Assembly (NCBI GenBank): GCA_902475435.1
Contig: CABRZL010000020.1
Span: 1-30,385 of the forward strand
Reading direction: 5' to 3'
Length of the DNA: 30,385 nt
DNA from: an uncultured Eubacteriales bacterium
Lineage (GTDB): Bacteria; Bacillota; Clostridia; Oscillospirales; Oscillospiraceae
In this document: in pieces, positions 6,056 through 14,266 of the stretch
Position numbering within the stretch: position 1 is the first letter of the stretch
Layout of the letters: each line of letters starts with the position of its first letter
Position numbers and translations under genes: made by a program
The notes under the pieces: model-generated
Told to the model about the DNA's origin: nothing
Databases searched by the model: none
Seen by the model: only the letters and a program-made list of their open reading frames with translations

Positions 6056-8401
6056 CTATAGCAGTGTGAATACAGTGTGAAATACAAAGGCGACCAGCCA
6101 TGCGATTGCACATTGGGAGATTACCACGATCAGGGCCCATTTGCCGCCCAATTCCCGCTTGACGGAGGCGATCGCCGCCACACATGGGGTATAAAGCAGG
6201 GAGAATATCAGGAAAGTGGCAGCGGACAGTGTCGTAAACAGTGTGCCAATGGAAGCGGTGGAACCGCCCAGCAATACGGTAAGCGTGCTTACAACGCTCT
6301 CTTTGGCGGTGAAGCCGGTGATGAGCGCTGTAGAGATACGCCAGTCCCCCAGCCCCAGCGGCCGGAAAATGGGAGCGATCCAGCTGCCGATCAGAGCCAA
6401 CAGGCTGTTGGCGGAATCAGTTACTAAATTGAGATGGGTATCAAAGGTCTGAAGAAACCAGATAATGACCGACGCCAGAAAAATCACAGTAAAGGCCTTT
6501 GTGGCAAAGTCTTTGGCTTTTTCTCCAATCAGGTGTAAGACGTTCTTTGCGCCGGGCATACGATAGTTGGGCAGTTCCATCACAAAAGGAACGGGTTCCC
6601 CCTGGAACGTGGTTTTCTTTAACAGCAGGGCGTACAGAATCCCAACAATGATGCCGGTAAAATATAGACCGATCATCACCAAGGTGCCATACTGGGGGAA
6701 AAAGGCTGCGGTAAACAACGCATAAATGGGAAGCTTGGCGGAGCAGCTCATAAACGGCGTCAGGAGGATCGTCATTTTTCGATCTCGATCCGAGGGCAGG
6801 GTCCGGGTGGCCATAATGGCGGGGACGGAGCAGCCAAATCCGATGAGCATTGGGACAAAGCTCCGACCGCTGAGTCCGATCTTACGAAGCAGCTTGTCCA
6901 TGACAAAGGCCACGCGGGCCATATAGCCGCTGTCCTCCAGAATGGACAGAAAGAAGAACAGCACCACAATAATGGGAAGGAAACTCAAGACGCTGCCCAC
7001 TCCGGCAAAGACGCCGTCGATAATCAGAGAGTGTACCACGGGATTGATCCCGTAAGCAGTCAGGCCGCGGTCGCAGAGATCAGTGAGAAAGCCTATGCCC
7101 AATTCCATCATATCCGACAACCAGGAACCCAGCGGACCGAATGTTAAGTAAAATACCAGGGCCATAATTGCTACGAAAGCGGGAAGGGCGGTGTATTTCC
7201 CGGTAAGGATCTGGTCAATCTTGCGGCTCCTTATACGCTCCCGGCTTTCCCTGGGGTGTACAACGGTTTCCGCACACAGACTGGAGATAAATTGGAAGCG
7301 CATATCCGCCAATGCGGCCATTCGGTCCAGGCCGCATTCCTCCTCCATCTGTGTGATGATATGCTCCAGCGCGTCCACTTCGTTCTGATCCAGGTGCAGT
7401 GCTTCTAAAATCAGAGGATCCCCCTCAATCAGCTTCGTGGCGGCGAAACGTACCGGCAGATGTTCCCGCTGTGCATGGTCCTCGATCAGATGAATCACTG
7501 CATGAATGCAGCGGTGAACCGCGCCGCAGACCGTTGCATCACAAAAATCCATCCGCGCCGGAACTTCACCATAACGGGCTACATGGAGGCAATGGTCGAT
7601 CAGCTCGTCGATCCCTTCATTTTTGGCGGCAGAGATCGGAATCACGGGAATCCCCAGGGCCTGCTCCAGCGCGTTGATCTGGATGGTGCCGCCGTTGACG
7701 CGGACTTCGTCCATCATGTTCAGCGCCAGAACCATAGGGATGTTCAGTTCAATGAGCTGAATGGTCAAATAGAGGTTGCGTTCGATATTGGTTGCATCCA
7801 GAATATTAATAATGCCGTCCGGGTGCTCTTTCAGAATGTATTCCCGGGTGACAATCTCCTCGTTGGTATAGGGAGACAGAGAATAGATGCCGGGAAGATC
7901 TGTGACCGTTGCATCCTTGTGACCGCGAATCACGCCGTCTTTTCGGTCCACAGTGACACCGGGAAAGTTGCCCACATGCTGGTTTGATCCTGTGAGCTGA
8001 TTGAACAGGGTGGTTTTTCCGCAGTTCTGGTTGCCAACCAGCGCAAAGTGAATGGGCTGGCCTGTGGGGATAACCTCTTGCGCCTTTCCACCCCGATAAG
8101 TCACGGATTCACCCACACCGGGATGGGGGATGACAGAGGGCTGTACCCGGGGGTTGGGCTGCTCATGAGCGGGATGGATGTCGGAAAGGGTGACCCGGGC
8201 CGCATCGGCCTTCCGAAGGGTTAGTTCATAACCCCGGAGCCGCAGCTCCAGCGGGTCGCCCAGGGGGGCGGCCTTTACCATGGTCACTTCAGTGCCCGGC
8301 GTCAGCCCCATATCGAGAATATGCTTTCGGAGAGAGACTTCGTCGCAATTCACAGCGGAAATAATCGCGTCGTTGCCCGGCTGCAGTTGGTCCAATGTCA
8401 T
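6056..8401 (-). CDS. feoB: Ferrous iron transport protein, FeoA-FeoB fusion
   Basis: A 781-residue inner-membrane Fe(II) importer. Residues 1-75 are a complete FeoA (SH3-like) domain (LRKHILDMGLTPGTEVTMVK). A Pro/Gly-rich linker of about 40 residues joins it to the FeoB G domain: G1 GNQNCGKT (123-130), switch region HVGNFPGVTVDRK, G3 DLPG (168-171), G4 NMMD, G5 ISAAKN. A helical GDI-like region and the permease with two Gate regions follow (SFVPMLIGFGCSVPAIMATR is the first gate). The ATG at 8401 is chosen because GGAG lies 9 nt upstream; the longer frame has no ribosome site. It is first in an operon with the Cys-rich protein and is probably iron-repressed through the palindrome in its promoter. 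Confidence 0.97.
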   Translation of the reverse strand: MTLDQLQPGNDAIISAVNCDEVSLRKHILDMGLTPGTEVTMVKAAPLGDPLELRLRGYELTLRKADAARVTLSDIHPAHEQPNPRVQPSVIPHPGVGESVTYRGGKAQEVIPTGQPIHFALVGNQNCGKTTLFNQLTGSNQHVGNFPGVTVDRKDGVIRGHKDATVTDLPGIYSLSPYTNEEIVTREYILKEHPDGIINILDATNIERNLYLTIQLIELNIPMVLALNMMDEVRVNGGTIQINALEQALGIPVIPISAAKNEGIDELIDHCLHVARYGEVPARMDFCDATVCGAVHRCIHAVIHLIEDHAQREHLPVRFAATKLIEGDPLILEALHLDQNEVDALEHIITQMEEECGLDRMAALADMRFQFISSLCAETVVHPRESRERIRSRKIDQILTGKYTALPAFVAIMALVFYLTFGPLGSWLSDMMELGIGFLTDLCDRGLTAYGINPVVHSLIIDGVFAGVGSVLSFLPIIVVLFFFLSILEDSGYMARVAFVMDKLLRKIGLSGRSFVPMLIGFGCSVPAIMATRTLPSDRDRKMTILLTPFMSCSAKLPIYALFTAAFFPQYGTLVMIGLYFTGIIVGILYALLLKKTTFQGEPVPFVMELPNYRMPGAKNVLHLIGEKAKDFATKAFTVIFLASVIIWFLQTFDTHLNLVTDSANSLLALIGSWIAPIFRPLGLGDWRISTALITGFTAKESVVSTLTVLLGGSTASIGTLFTTLSAATFLIFSLLYTPCVAAIASVKRELGGKWALIVVISQCAIAWLVAFVFHTVFTLL

Positions 8402-8440
8402 ATGTATCAACTCCATACAGTGGATTTGTGCTCTAAACAA

Positions 8441-8469
8441 ATGTTAGCACCTGCTAACAAATACGTCAA
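8441..8469 (-). promoter_or_regulatory. feo promoter with overlapping iron-box-like palindrome
   Basis: Minus-strand TTGACG (8469-8464) and TAACAT (8446-8441) are 17 bases apart. The 18-base palindrome TGTTAGCA-CC-TGCTAACA (8442-8459) covers the spacer and -10. The half-site resembles the TTAG..CTAA arms of DtxR/IdeR-type iron boxes. Repressor binding here would block RNA polymerase, fitting iron-repressed feo. Which repressor binds is inferred; no dtxR-type gene is in the window. Confidence 0.75.
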
Positions 8470-8520
8470 GCCACATAGCGTACAAAAATATATGGGATTC
8501 CTGGACAAATTATGACACAA

Positions 8521-8555
8521 TAAAACCGAAAAACCGGCCCCCAACGGGAGGCCGG
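8521..8555 (-). terminator. Terminator of the threonine aldolase gene
   Basis: On the minus strand ACCGGCC (8555-8549) pairs with GGCCGGT (8538-8532), extended by TCCCG/CGGGG-type pairing inside the loop, and is followed by TTTTCGGTTTTATTG. It lies about 30 nt after the aldolase stop. Confidence 0.8.
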
Positions 8556-8583
8556 TGACGGTTGCATTTTTGTATTGGTTATA

Positions 8584-9597
8584 TCAAATGGCGCGGAGGA
8601 ACGCGTCCACGGTTTCACGCTGCGTTGCCCAGGAGGTGACGAGGCGGATTACGCTGTGAGCGTCATCCCAGGGGCCCCAGATCTCAAATACGAAGTCTTT
8701 GGAGAGCTGCTCGATCTGCGCGTTTGGAAAAATGGGGAACAGCTGATTGGTGGGGGATTGCACCATCAGGGGAATACCCTTTTCCATCAAACCGTTCTGA
8801 AGCGCCGCCGCTTGCTGGTTGGCGTGTTCGGCAAGTTTAAACCAGAGATCATTTTGGAAAAGCTCTGCAAATTGGACGCCCAAAAGCCTGCCCTTTGCCA
8901 GCATGCCGCCGTGTTGTTTCATGCTGGAGCGAAAGTGTTTTTTTAGGCTGTTGTTGACAATGACCAGAGCCTCGCCAAACAATGCGCCGTTTTTGGTGCC
9001 GCCGATATAGAACGCGTCGGTCAATCGGGGCAGATCCTCCGGTTTGAGATCGTTTTCAGAACTGGTCAGCGCAGTGCCCAGCCGGGCGCCGTCCAGATAG
9101 AGAAAAATCCCGTGAGTTTGGCAGCAGGTATGGAGGGCCTCCAGCTCCGCCCTGGTATAGATGGTGCCGATTTCCGTAGCGTTGGAGATGTAGACCAGAC
9201 CGGGCGTTGCGGTGTGTTCGTCTGGATTGTCCGCAAGGGCCTGTTCCACGATGGCGGGGGTCACTTTGCCGTTGTCGGCGGGGTAGGTGAGCACCTCGTG
9301 GCCTGTGGCCTCTACGGAGGAGGATTCATGGGTTGCGATATGACCGGTGGAGACGGTGAGGGCTGCTTCATAGCTGCGCAGTGCATGGTCAATGAACGTA
9401 AGGTTGACCTGAGTGCCTCCCACCAAAAAATGTACGTCGGCATCGGGACAGTGGAACGTCGCCTGAATACGCTGCGCGGCTTCGGCACAGTACTCATCCA
9501 ATCCATAGCCGGTGGTGGCATCCAGATTGGTCCGGGTTAAGGCGGAGAGCAGCTGCGGATGGCAGCCTTCGGAATAGTCGTTTTTCAAATAGTACAT
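8584..9597 (-). CDS. ltaE: Low-specificity L-threonine aldolase (PLP-dependent)
   Basis: A 337-residue enzyme of the beta-eliminating lyase / threonine aldolase family (fold type I), cleaving L-threonine or allo-threonine to glycine and acetaldehyde in the cytoplasm. The PLP lysine is Lys202 in YIGGTKNGALFGEALVI. The phosphate and ring contacts are DGARLG (169-174) and the His-rich segment GHIATHE (85-91). Length is normal for the family. The ATG at 9597 has AAAAGGG 6-7 nt upstream and a strong promoter. It is a single-gene unit with its own terminator, divergent from pepT. Stereospecificity, and whether it prefers a related beta-hydroxy amino acid, cannot be read from sequence. Confidence 0.9.
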   Translation of the reverse strand: MYYLKNDYSEGCHPQLLSALTRTNLDATTGYGLDEYCAEAAQRIQATFHCPDADVHFLVGGTQVNLTFIDHALRSYEAALTVSTGHIATHESSSVEATGHEVLTYPADNGKVTPAIVEQALADNPDEHTATPGLVYISNATEIGTIYTRAELEALHTCCQTHGIFLYLDGARLGTALTSSENDLKPEDLPRLTDAFYIGGTKNGALFGEALVIVNNSLKKHFRSSMKQHGGMLAKGRLLGVQFAELFQNDLWFKLAEHANQQAAALQNGLMEKGIPLMVQSPTNQLFPIFPNAQIEQLSKDFVFEIWGPWDDAHSVIRLVTSWATQRETVDAFLRAI

Positions 9598-9626
9598 GAT
9601 TTCACCCTTTTCTCTTGGTATCGTTT

Positions 9627-9655
9627 AGTATACGACAGCGGTGGGGAAAGGTCAA
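9627..9655 (-). promoter_or_regulatory. Promoter for threonine aldolase
   Basis: Minus-strand TTGACC (9655-9650) and TATACT (9632-9627) with a 17-base spacer lie about 30 nt upstream of the ATG. Confidence 0.7.
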
Positions 9656-9707
9656 GGGGCGGAAAGCGGGCCGCCGCGCATATTGATAATTTGCAGGATG
9701 ATTGGAA

Positions 9708-9735
9708 TTGACATCTTCTCAGCGTGTGGTAGAAT
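9708..9735 (+). promoter_or_regulatory. Promoter for pepT-pepV
   Basis: TTGACA (9708-9713) and TAGAAT (9730-9735) lie 16 bases apart, 20 nt before the pepT ATG. The untranslated leader is therefore very short and leaves room only for the GGGAGG site. Confidence 0.65.
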
Positions 9736-9755
9736 AACAGCCGGGAGGTGTCAGC

Positions 9756-10988
9756 ATGACTGCTTTTGAGCGATTCTTAAAATATATTGCGGTGGAAACT
9801 ACGTCCTGTGAAGCAAGCGGCGTCCGGCCCTCGACGCCCGGCCAGCGGGTTTTGACAGAGGCTCTGGCGGAGGAGATGCGGGAGCTGGGACTTACGGATG
9901 TGTATGTGTCCGAAAAAGACGGGGCGGTCTTTGGTACAATCCCCGCCAATACGACGGAAAACGTTCCTGTTATCGGCTTCCTGGCCCATGTGGATACGTC
10001 GGAATCTGCTTCCGGGAGGGATGTAAAGGCACGGATTGTTGCAAACTATGACGGGGGAACCATTGATCTGAGCGACACGGTCTCCATGTCCCCGGAAACT
10101 GGATTTGCGTGCCTGAAAGACGTGATCGGCGAAGATCTGATTGTCACGGACGGAACTACGCTGCTGGGAGCCGACGACAAAGCGGGTGTGGCGGAGATTA
10201 TGACTATGGCCGAAATGCTGCTCCATACGGATCGGCCCCACGGTACGGTCAAGGTGGCGCTTACAACAGACGAGGAAATCGGCGCCGGTCCCGACCTGTT
10301 TGATGTGGCGCAGTTCGGCTGTGATTTTGCCTATACGGTGGACGGCGGTCCTCTGGGGGAACTGGAGTATGAAAATTTCAATGCAGCGTCCGCCGCCGTC
10401 ACAGTGACAGGCGTTGGGGTTCACCCCGGCGGGGCAAAGAACGTCATGAAAAACGCCTGTACCATCGCCATGGAATTCCAGGCCATGCTTCCGGCGGCGC
10501 AGGCGCCGGAGTATACCGAGGGCTATGAAGGCTTTTTGCATTTGATGGCCATGGAAGGGGAAGTGACAAAGGCAAAGCTTGACTATATCCTCCGGGATCA
10601 TGACTTGAAAAAGCTCCGGGAAAAAGAGTCCGTCATGGAACAGGCTGCGGCATTTTTGAATGGTAAATACGGCGCCGGTACGGTTCAAGTCGACATCAAG
10701 GAAACCTATTATAATATGCGGGAAAAGATTGCGCCGCATATGCATCTGATCGAGACGGCAAAAAAAGCCTTTGAAACTTTAGGGGTAGAACCGGTGACGG
10801 TGCCGATTCGAGGCGGTACGGATGGCGCACGGCTGAGCTTTATGGGGCTTCCGTGTCCGAATTTGTCCACCGGCGGATACCAGTTCCATGGGATCTATGA
10901 GTTTATCCCCGTGCGGGCGTTGGAGGTTATGCCGCAGGTGCTGCTGGAAATTGTATATGCTTATGGAGGAGGAAACATCCATGTATAA
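9756..10988 (+). CDS. pepT: Peptidase T (tripeptide aminopeptidase, M20B)
   Basis: A 410-residue cytoplasmic zinc metallopeptidase that removes the N-terminal residue from tripeptides. The two-metal site is visible: His78 and Asp80 in AHVDTSESASGRDV, Asp140 in LLGADDKAG, the Glu pair in TTDEEIGAG (about 173-174), Asp196 in YTVDGG, and a late His in STGGYQFHGIYEF. A lid/dimerisation domain lies between about 205 and 320. Length matches the family. The start is set by GGGAGG 6 nt upstream. The stop overlaps the start of pepV by 8 nt. It works downstream of the Opp importer encoded at 14267-20122, although the two are separate units. Confidence 0.96.
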   Translation: MTAFERFLKYIAVETTSCEASGVRPSTPGQRVLTEALAEEMRELGLTDVYVSEKDGAVFGTIPANTTENVPVIGFLAHVDTSESASGRDVKARIVANYDGGTIDLSDTVSMSPETGFACLKDVIGEDLIVTDGTTLLGADDKAGVAEIMTMAEMLLHTDRPHGTVKVALTTDEEIGAGPDLFDVAQFGCDFAYTVDGGPLGELEYENFNAASAAVTVTGVGVHPGGAKNVMKNACTIAMEFQAMLPAAQAPEYTEGYEGFLHLMAMEGEVTKAKLDYILRDHDLKKLREKESVMEQAAAFLNGKYGAGTVQVDIKETYYNMREKIAPHMHLIETAKKAFETLGVEPVTVPIRGGTDGARLSFMGLPCPNLSTGGYQFHGIYEFIPVRALEVMPQVLLEIVYAYGGGNIHV

Positions 10989-12393
10989 AGAACAGATCAT
11001 CAAATGGGTAGACGATCATCGGGAAGAAATGATCGAAGACGTCAAAAAGCTGGTTCGGATTCAGAGCGATAAAGGGTCGGCCCAGCCAGGCAAGCCCTAT
11101 GGCGAGGGACCGGCGAAGGCCCTGGATGCCGCGCTGAAGCTGGCGGAGTGCTATGGGTTCTACACCAAAAACTATGAGAACTATGTGGGAACCGTCGATA
11201 TGATGCCCGAGAACGATCACCATCTGGATATCTTGAGCCATATGGACTGTGTTCCGGTGGCGGAGGGATGGAAGGTCACGGAGCCGTTTGATCCGATTGT
11301 GGTGGACGGCAAGCTCTATGGCCGCGGTACCGCCGATGACAAGGGACCCGGGATAGCGGCGCTGTATGCGGCCCGCTGTGTTAAAGAGCTTGGAATTCCG
11401 CTTCGTCACAACGTCCGGCTCATTTGGGGCTGCGATGAGGAGTGCGGCAGCAGCGATCTCGTCTATTATTTTCAAAAAGAGCCGGAAGCCTCTTATACGT
11501 TTACACCCGATGCGGATTTTCCAGTGATTAACGTGGAAAAAGGCGGACTAAACGGCACCATCACGGCGGAATTCCCCGCGTCGGAGGCTCTGCCCCGGAT
11601 CAAAGTTCTGGAGGCCGGGGTGAAGATCAACGTGGTGCCGGACCGGTGTCATCTGGAGATTGAGGGGATGCGGAAAGGCGTGGCGGAGATCTATTGCGCG
11701 GCGGCCAAGGATCAAACGGGGGTCAGTTTTACCATTACCGAGCTGGACGAGAACACCATTGCCATTGACGCCCAGGGGGCCGGAGCTCATGCGGCGCATC
11801 CCCAGGATGGCAACAACGCCATTACCGCGACGCTGCACCTGGTGGCGTCCATGCATCTGGCGCCATGCCCGCAGTTTGAAAAGCTCACGGCGCTGTCAAA
11901 ACTGCTTCCGCATGGGGATTATCTGGGCGAGAGCCTGGGTGTGAAAATGTCGGATGATATTTCAGGGGAGCTGACGCTGAGCCTTAACATCATTCGGGTC
12001 AGCGCTACAAATCTTACGGCGCAGTTCGATTCTCGGAGTCCGATCTGTGCAAACGACCAGAATATGAGGCAGGTTGTGGCGGCGAATTGTGAACGGCACG
12101 GGCTCCATTTGGAGGACACGCCGATGAAGCAGCCCCACTATGTGCCTGCCGACAGCCCCTTTGTCCGGACCCTGCTGGAGGCATATGTAAAATACACCGG
12201 AGATGCCGATGCCAAGCCCCAGGCAATGGGAGGCGGCACATACTGCCATGATATCAAAAACGGCGTAGCGTTCGGATGCACGATGCCGGGGACGGACAAC
12301 CGGATGCACGGAAACGATGAATTTGCCGTGGTGGAAGAGCTGGTCACTGCGGCCAAGATATTTGCAGATGTAATCATCAGCCTTTGCGCCTAA
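10981..12393 (+). CDS. pepV: PepV-type Xaa dipeptidase (M20A)
   Basis: A 470-residue zinc dipeptidase of the PepV/Sapep family that splits dipeptides in the cytoplasm. Metal ligands and catalytic residues are recognisable: His87 and Asp89 in ILSHMDCVP, Asp119-Asp120 in GTADDKGPG, Glu153-Glu154 in GCDEECGS, and a C-terminal His in NRMHGNDEF. The ATG at 10981 is chosen because GGAGGAGG lies 6 nt upstream, inside the end of pepT. The longer frame beginning at 10888 would lie mostly within pepT and begins in another gene's coding sequence. The 8-nt overlap implies translational coupling, and together PepT and PepV take tripeptides to free amino acids. Substrate range is a family inference. Confidence 0.93.
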   Translation: MYKEQIIKWVDDHREEMIEDVKKLVRIQSDKGSAQPGKPYGEGPAKALDAALKLAECYGFYTKNYENYVGTVDMMPENDHHLDILSHMDCVPVAEGWKVTEPFDPIVVDGKLYGRGTADDKGPGIAALYAARCVKELGIPLRHNVRLIWGCDEECGSSDLVYYFQKEPEASYTFTPDADFPVINVEKGGLNGTITAEFPASEALPRIKVLEAGVKINVVPDRCHLEIEGMRKGVAEIYCAAAKDQTGVSFTITELDENTIAIDAQGAGAHAAHPQDGNNAITATLHLVASMHLAPCPQFEKLTALSKLLPHGDYLGESLGVKMSDDISGELTLSLNIIRVSATNLTAQFDSRSPICANDQNMRQVVAANCERHGLHLEDTPMKQPHYVPADSPFVRTLLEAYVKYTGDADAKPQAMGGGTYCHDIKNGVAFGCTMPGTDNRMHGNDEFAVVEELVTAAKIFADVIISLCA

Positions 12394-12399
12394 CAAGAA

Positions 12400-12434
12400 C
12401 CCGAAACAGCGTCAGCTGTTTCGGGGACTTTTTT
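12400..12434. terminator. Convergent terminator of pepV and the flippase gene
   Basis: A perfect 11-bp stem CCCGAAACAGC/GCTGTTTCGGG (12400-12410 and 12415-12425) with a GTCA loop is followed on the plus strand by a run of seven T. On the minus strand the tail is TTCTTGTT. Half of the stem encodes the C-terminus of the leftward flippase, whose stop lies at 12412-12414 in the loop. Confidence 0.88.
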
Positions 12435-13956
12435 TGCGGAGAATTAGGCTGCGCAGCCACTGAAGATCGTCGCGTTCCAATGCACCGACAAAGCGCACCA
12501 GCAGCAAGTAGAGAAGCAGAAACCCGCCTCCTCGCAGGAGGGTCCAGCTCAAACTGCCGTTGCTGGGCCAGAGCCAAAGAGCCAGGACGCTCAGCACGCA
12601 GCAAATTGCAGCCTGCATGGTGGAACGGAAACGGGGAAAATAGCCCGTGACAATAATCAGCCGCCGCACTGACAGAAAGAAGTTTAGGGCGTGGGATACG
12701 GTAAAGGCGGCCAGAAAGCCGTTGATGCCATAATGGGGCAGCAGTAAATAGATCATGGCTACGTCCAAAATGGATGTAATGGTGTTGTAGCGGACGGAAT
12801 GGATTTGCTGGGAGAGCCCTTTGAGCATGCCGTCTGTGATGGCGTCCACATATAATAGGAGGATCAGCGGTGCGAAAATACGGATATAGATCCCTGCCTC
12901 CAGACTGCCAAACAAGAGAAGGCCCAGCTCCTCGCCCAGGAGAAAGCATAGGCCGGCCGTGGCCATGGCGAAGAGCATGGTGAGCCGGAGGCACTTGTCC
13001 GCTAGAAACTGGATGCGCTGATTCCGGGATTTTGCCCGGCTCCGGGCCATTTCCGGGACCAAAAGATCGCTGAGGGAATAGAGAATCACGCTGGGAAACG
13101 TGATGACAGGGAATACCATGCCGCAGATCGTACCATAGGAGGCAAGGGCTTCGTTGCCCGTGCTTCCGCTCTTTTGCAGCCCTTTTGGGACGAGAATATT
13201 TTCCAGAGTACTCAGACCACTGCGGAGTATATCGTTAAACCCCAGAGGAATTGTCAGCTTTAGCAGACGGCGCATCATGGGTCCCAAGGGCAGCGGCGTC
13301 ACATAGTGGATGGAGCGATGATAGCGCCAGAGCAGAAAGAGAAAGCTGGCTGTGGTGGCGATAGAGGAACCCAGGAAAATAGCGGTACAGGGATCCAGTG
13401 TGCCGAAGCCTGTCCCCAGAAAAAAGACGACCAGACCAATGGAAAGCAGCCGCTCCAGGAATTCCAGAATCACCAGTTCCGTAATGCGGCCGGCGGCCGT
13501 GTAGTAGCCGGCCAAAACGGACCATAGGCAGTTTACCGGTAAAAATACCGCCAAAATGCGCAGGGGAAGGGCGGCGGTGGCATCCCCCACCCAGGTTTGC
13601 GCTAGGAAATCTGATAGCGCGTACAAAACAAATGTCACGGCGAGGCTTAAAATAAGCCCGTAAAGAATGCAGCATCGTACGGCGGACCGAACACCCGCGG
13701 CGCTGTCGTGACCGGCCTCTTCTGCCGCCAGGCAGGTTACGGCAATACGAACCCCTCCGGAAGCCAAAATCGCCGCAAAGCTTCCTACCGTCATGATAAG
13801 CTGCATTCTGCCCAATCCACCGGCTCCCATGACGCCGGAGATATACACCTGGAAGATCATTTGTACAAAGCGCATGGCAATGGAGCCAAGGGTCAGCAGC
13901 AACGCCCCGTAAAACATGGAATTTTGTCGCCGCAGGGGCTGATAATTGTCTCCCAT
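12412..13956 (-). CDS. SpoVB/MurJ-like polysaccharide or lipid flippase (MOP superfamily)
   Basis: A 514-residue polytopic membrane protein with about 14 predicted helices and the layout of the SpoVB / polysaccharide-biosynthesis flippase branch of the MATE/MOP superfamily. The N-terminal region (GALLLTLGSIAMRFVQMIFQ, then YISGVMGAGGLGRMQLIM) matches the family's first two helices. A C-terminal 14-helix bundle includes LLLFGSLEAGIYIRIFAPL. Members move lipid-linked oligosaccharides or lipid II across the membrane, in spore-formers often during cortex synthesis. No other spore or cell-wall genes are nearby, so the exact substrate is open. The start is set by GGGGAGGT 6 nt upstream. It is convergent with pepV. 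Confidence 0.85.
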   Translation of the reverse strand: MGDNYQPLRRQNSMFYGALLLTLGSIAMRFVQMIFQVYISGVMGAGGLGRMQLIMTVGSFAAILASGGVRIAVTCLAAEEAGHDSAAGVRSAVRCCILYGLILSLAVTFVLYALSDFLAQTWVGDATAALPLRILAVFLPVNCLWSVLAGYYTAAGRITELVILEFLERLLSIGLVVFFLGTGFGTLDPCTAIFLGSSIATTASFLFLLWRYHRSIHYVTPLPLGPMMRRLLKLTIPLGFNDILRSGLSTLENILVPKGLQKSGSTGNEALASYGTICGMVFPVITFPSVILYSLSDLLVPEMARSRAKSRNQRIQFLADKCLRLTMLFAMATAGLCFLLGEELGLLLFGSLEAGIYIRIFAPLILLLYVDAITDGMLKGLSQQIHSVRYNTITSILDVAMIYLLLPHYGINGFLAAFTVSHALNFFLSVRRLIIVTGYFPRFRSTMQAAICCVLSVLALWLWPSNGSLSWTLLRGGGFLLLYLLLVRFVGALERDDLQWLRSLILRKKSPRNS

Positions 13957-13993
13957 GGAAACACCTCCCCTTCAAAGTATTCTGTTGACTCAG

Positions 13994-14021
13994 TGGATAT
14001 GCCAGAAGAACACGGAATCAA
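13994..14021 (-). promoter_or_regulatory. Candidate promoter for the flippase
   Basis: Minus-strand TTGATT (14021-14016) and TATCCA (13999-13994), 16 bases apart, lie about 40 nt upstream of the ATG. The -10 is weak. The rest of the 310-base gap 13957-14266 holds the opp promoter and an unassigned AT-richer open frame. Confidence 0.35.
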
Positions 14022-14154
14022 AATTGAATACCATACACCGTTAGCCGGGGCTGACATACGGGATGTACAGATATATGCAAGAGAAATTGTAACGGAATTG
14101 TATGGTTCAACAAAAGTAAACAAAAAAATGCAGGATTTCTTGTCAAGTTATTTC

Positions 14155-14183
14155 TTGACGATTGCACTGGAAACGATTATAAT
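14155..14183 (+). promoter_or_regulatory. Strong promoter of the opp operon
   Basis: TTGACG (14155-14160) and a perfect TATAAT (14178-14183) are 17 bases apart. TGTCAAG (14141-14147) forms an imperfect inverted repeat with the -35 segment CTTGACG (14154-14160), a possible operator. The leader to the oppA ATG is about 75 nt. Confidence 0.85.
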
Positions 14184-14266
14184 TAGGTCATTCAATGTCC
14201 ATGCTGGGGAATATTATGTTCATATAGCAGAGACACACCCAGCAAATATTTAAAGGAGAGATTTGC

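Noticed and set aside
6056..6080. Possible frameshift at the feoB end
   Set aside because: The stop is in the expected place for the family, and the next gene's ribosome site overlaps it, which fits an intact operon.
10888..10980. Upstream extension of PepV to 10888
   Set aside because: It lies within the end of pepT, and the ATG at 10981 has an ideal GGAGGAGG site and the conserved PepV N-terminus.
13708..14253. 181-codon plus-strand open frame
   Set aside because: Its first half is antisense to the well-supported flippase gene. Only the last 85 codons are worth a look and are listed as a finding.
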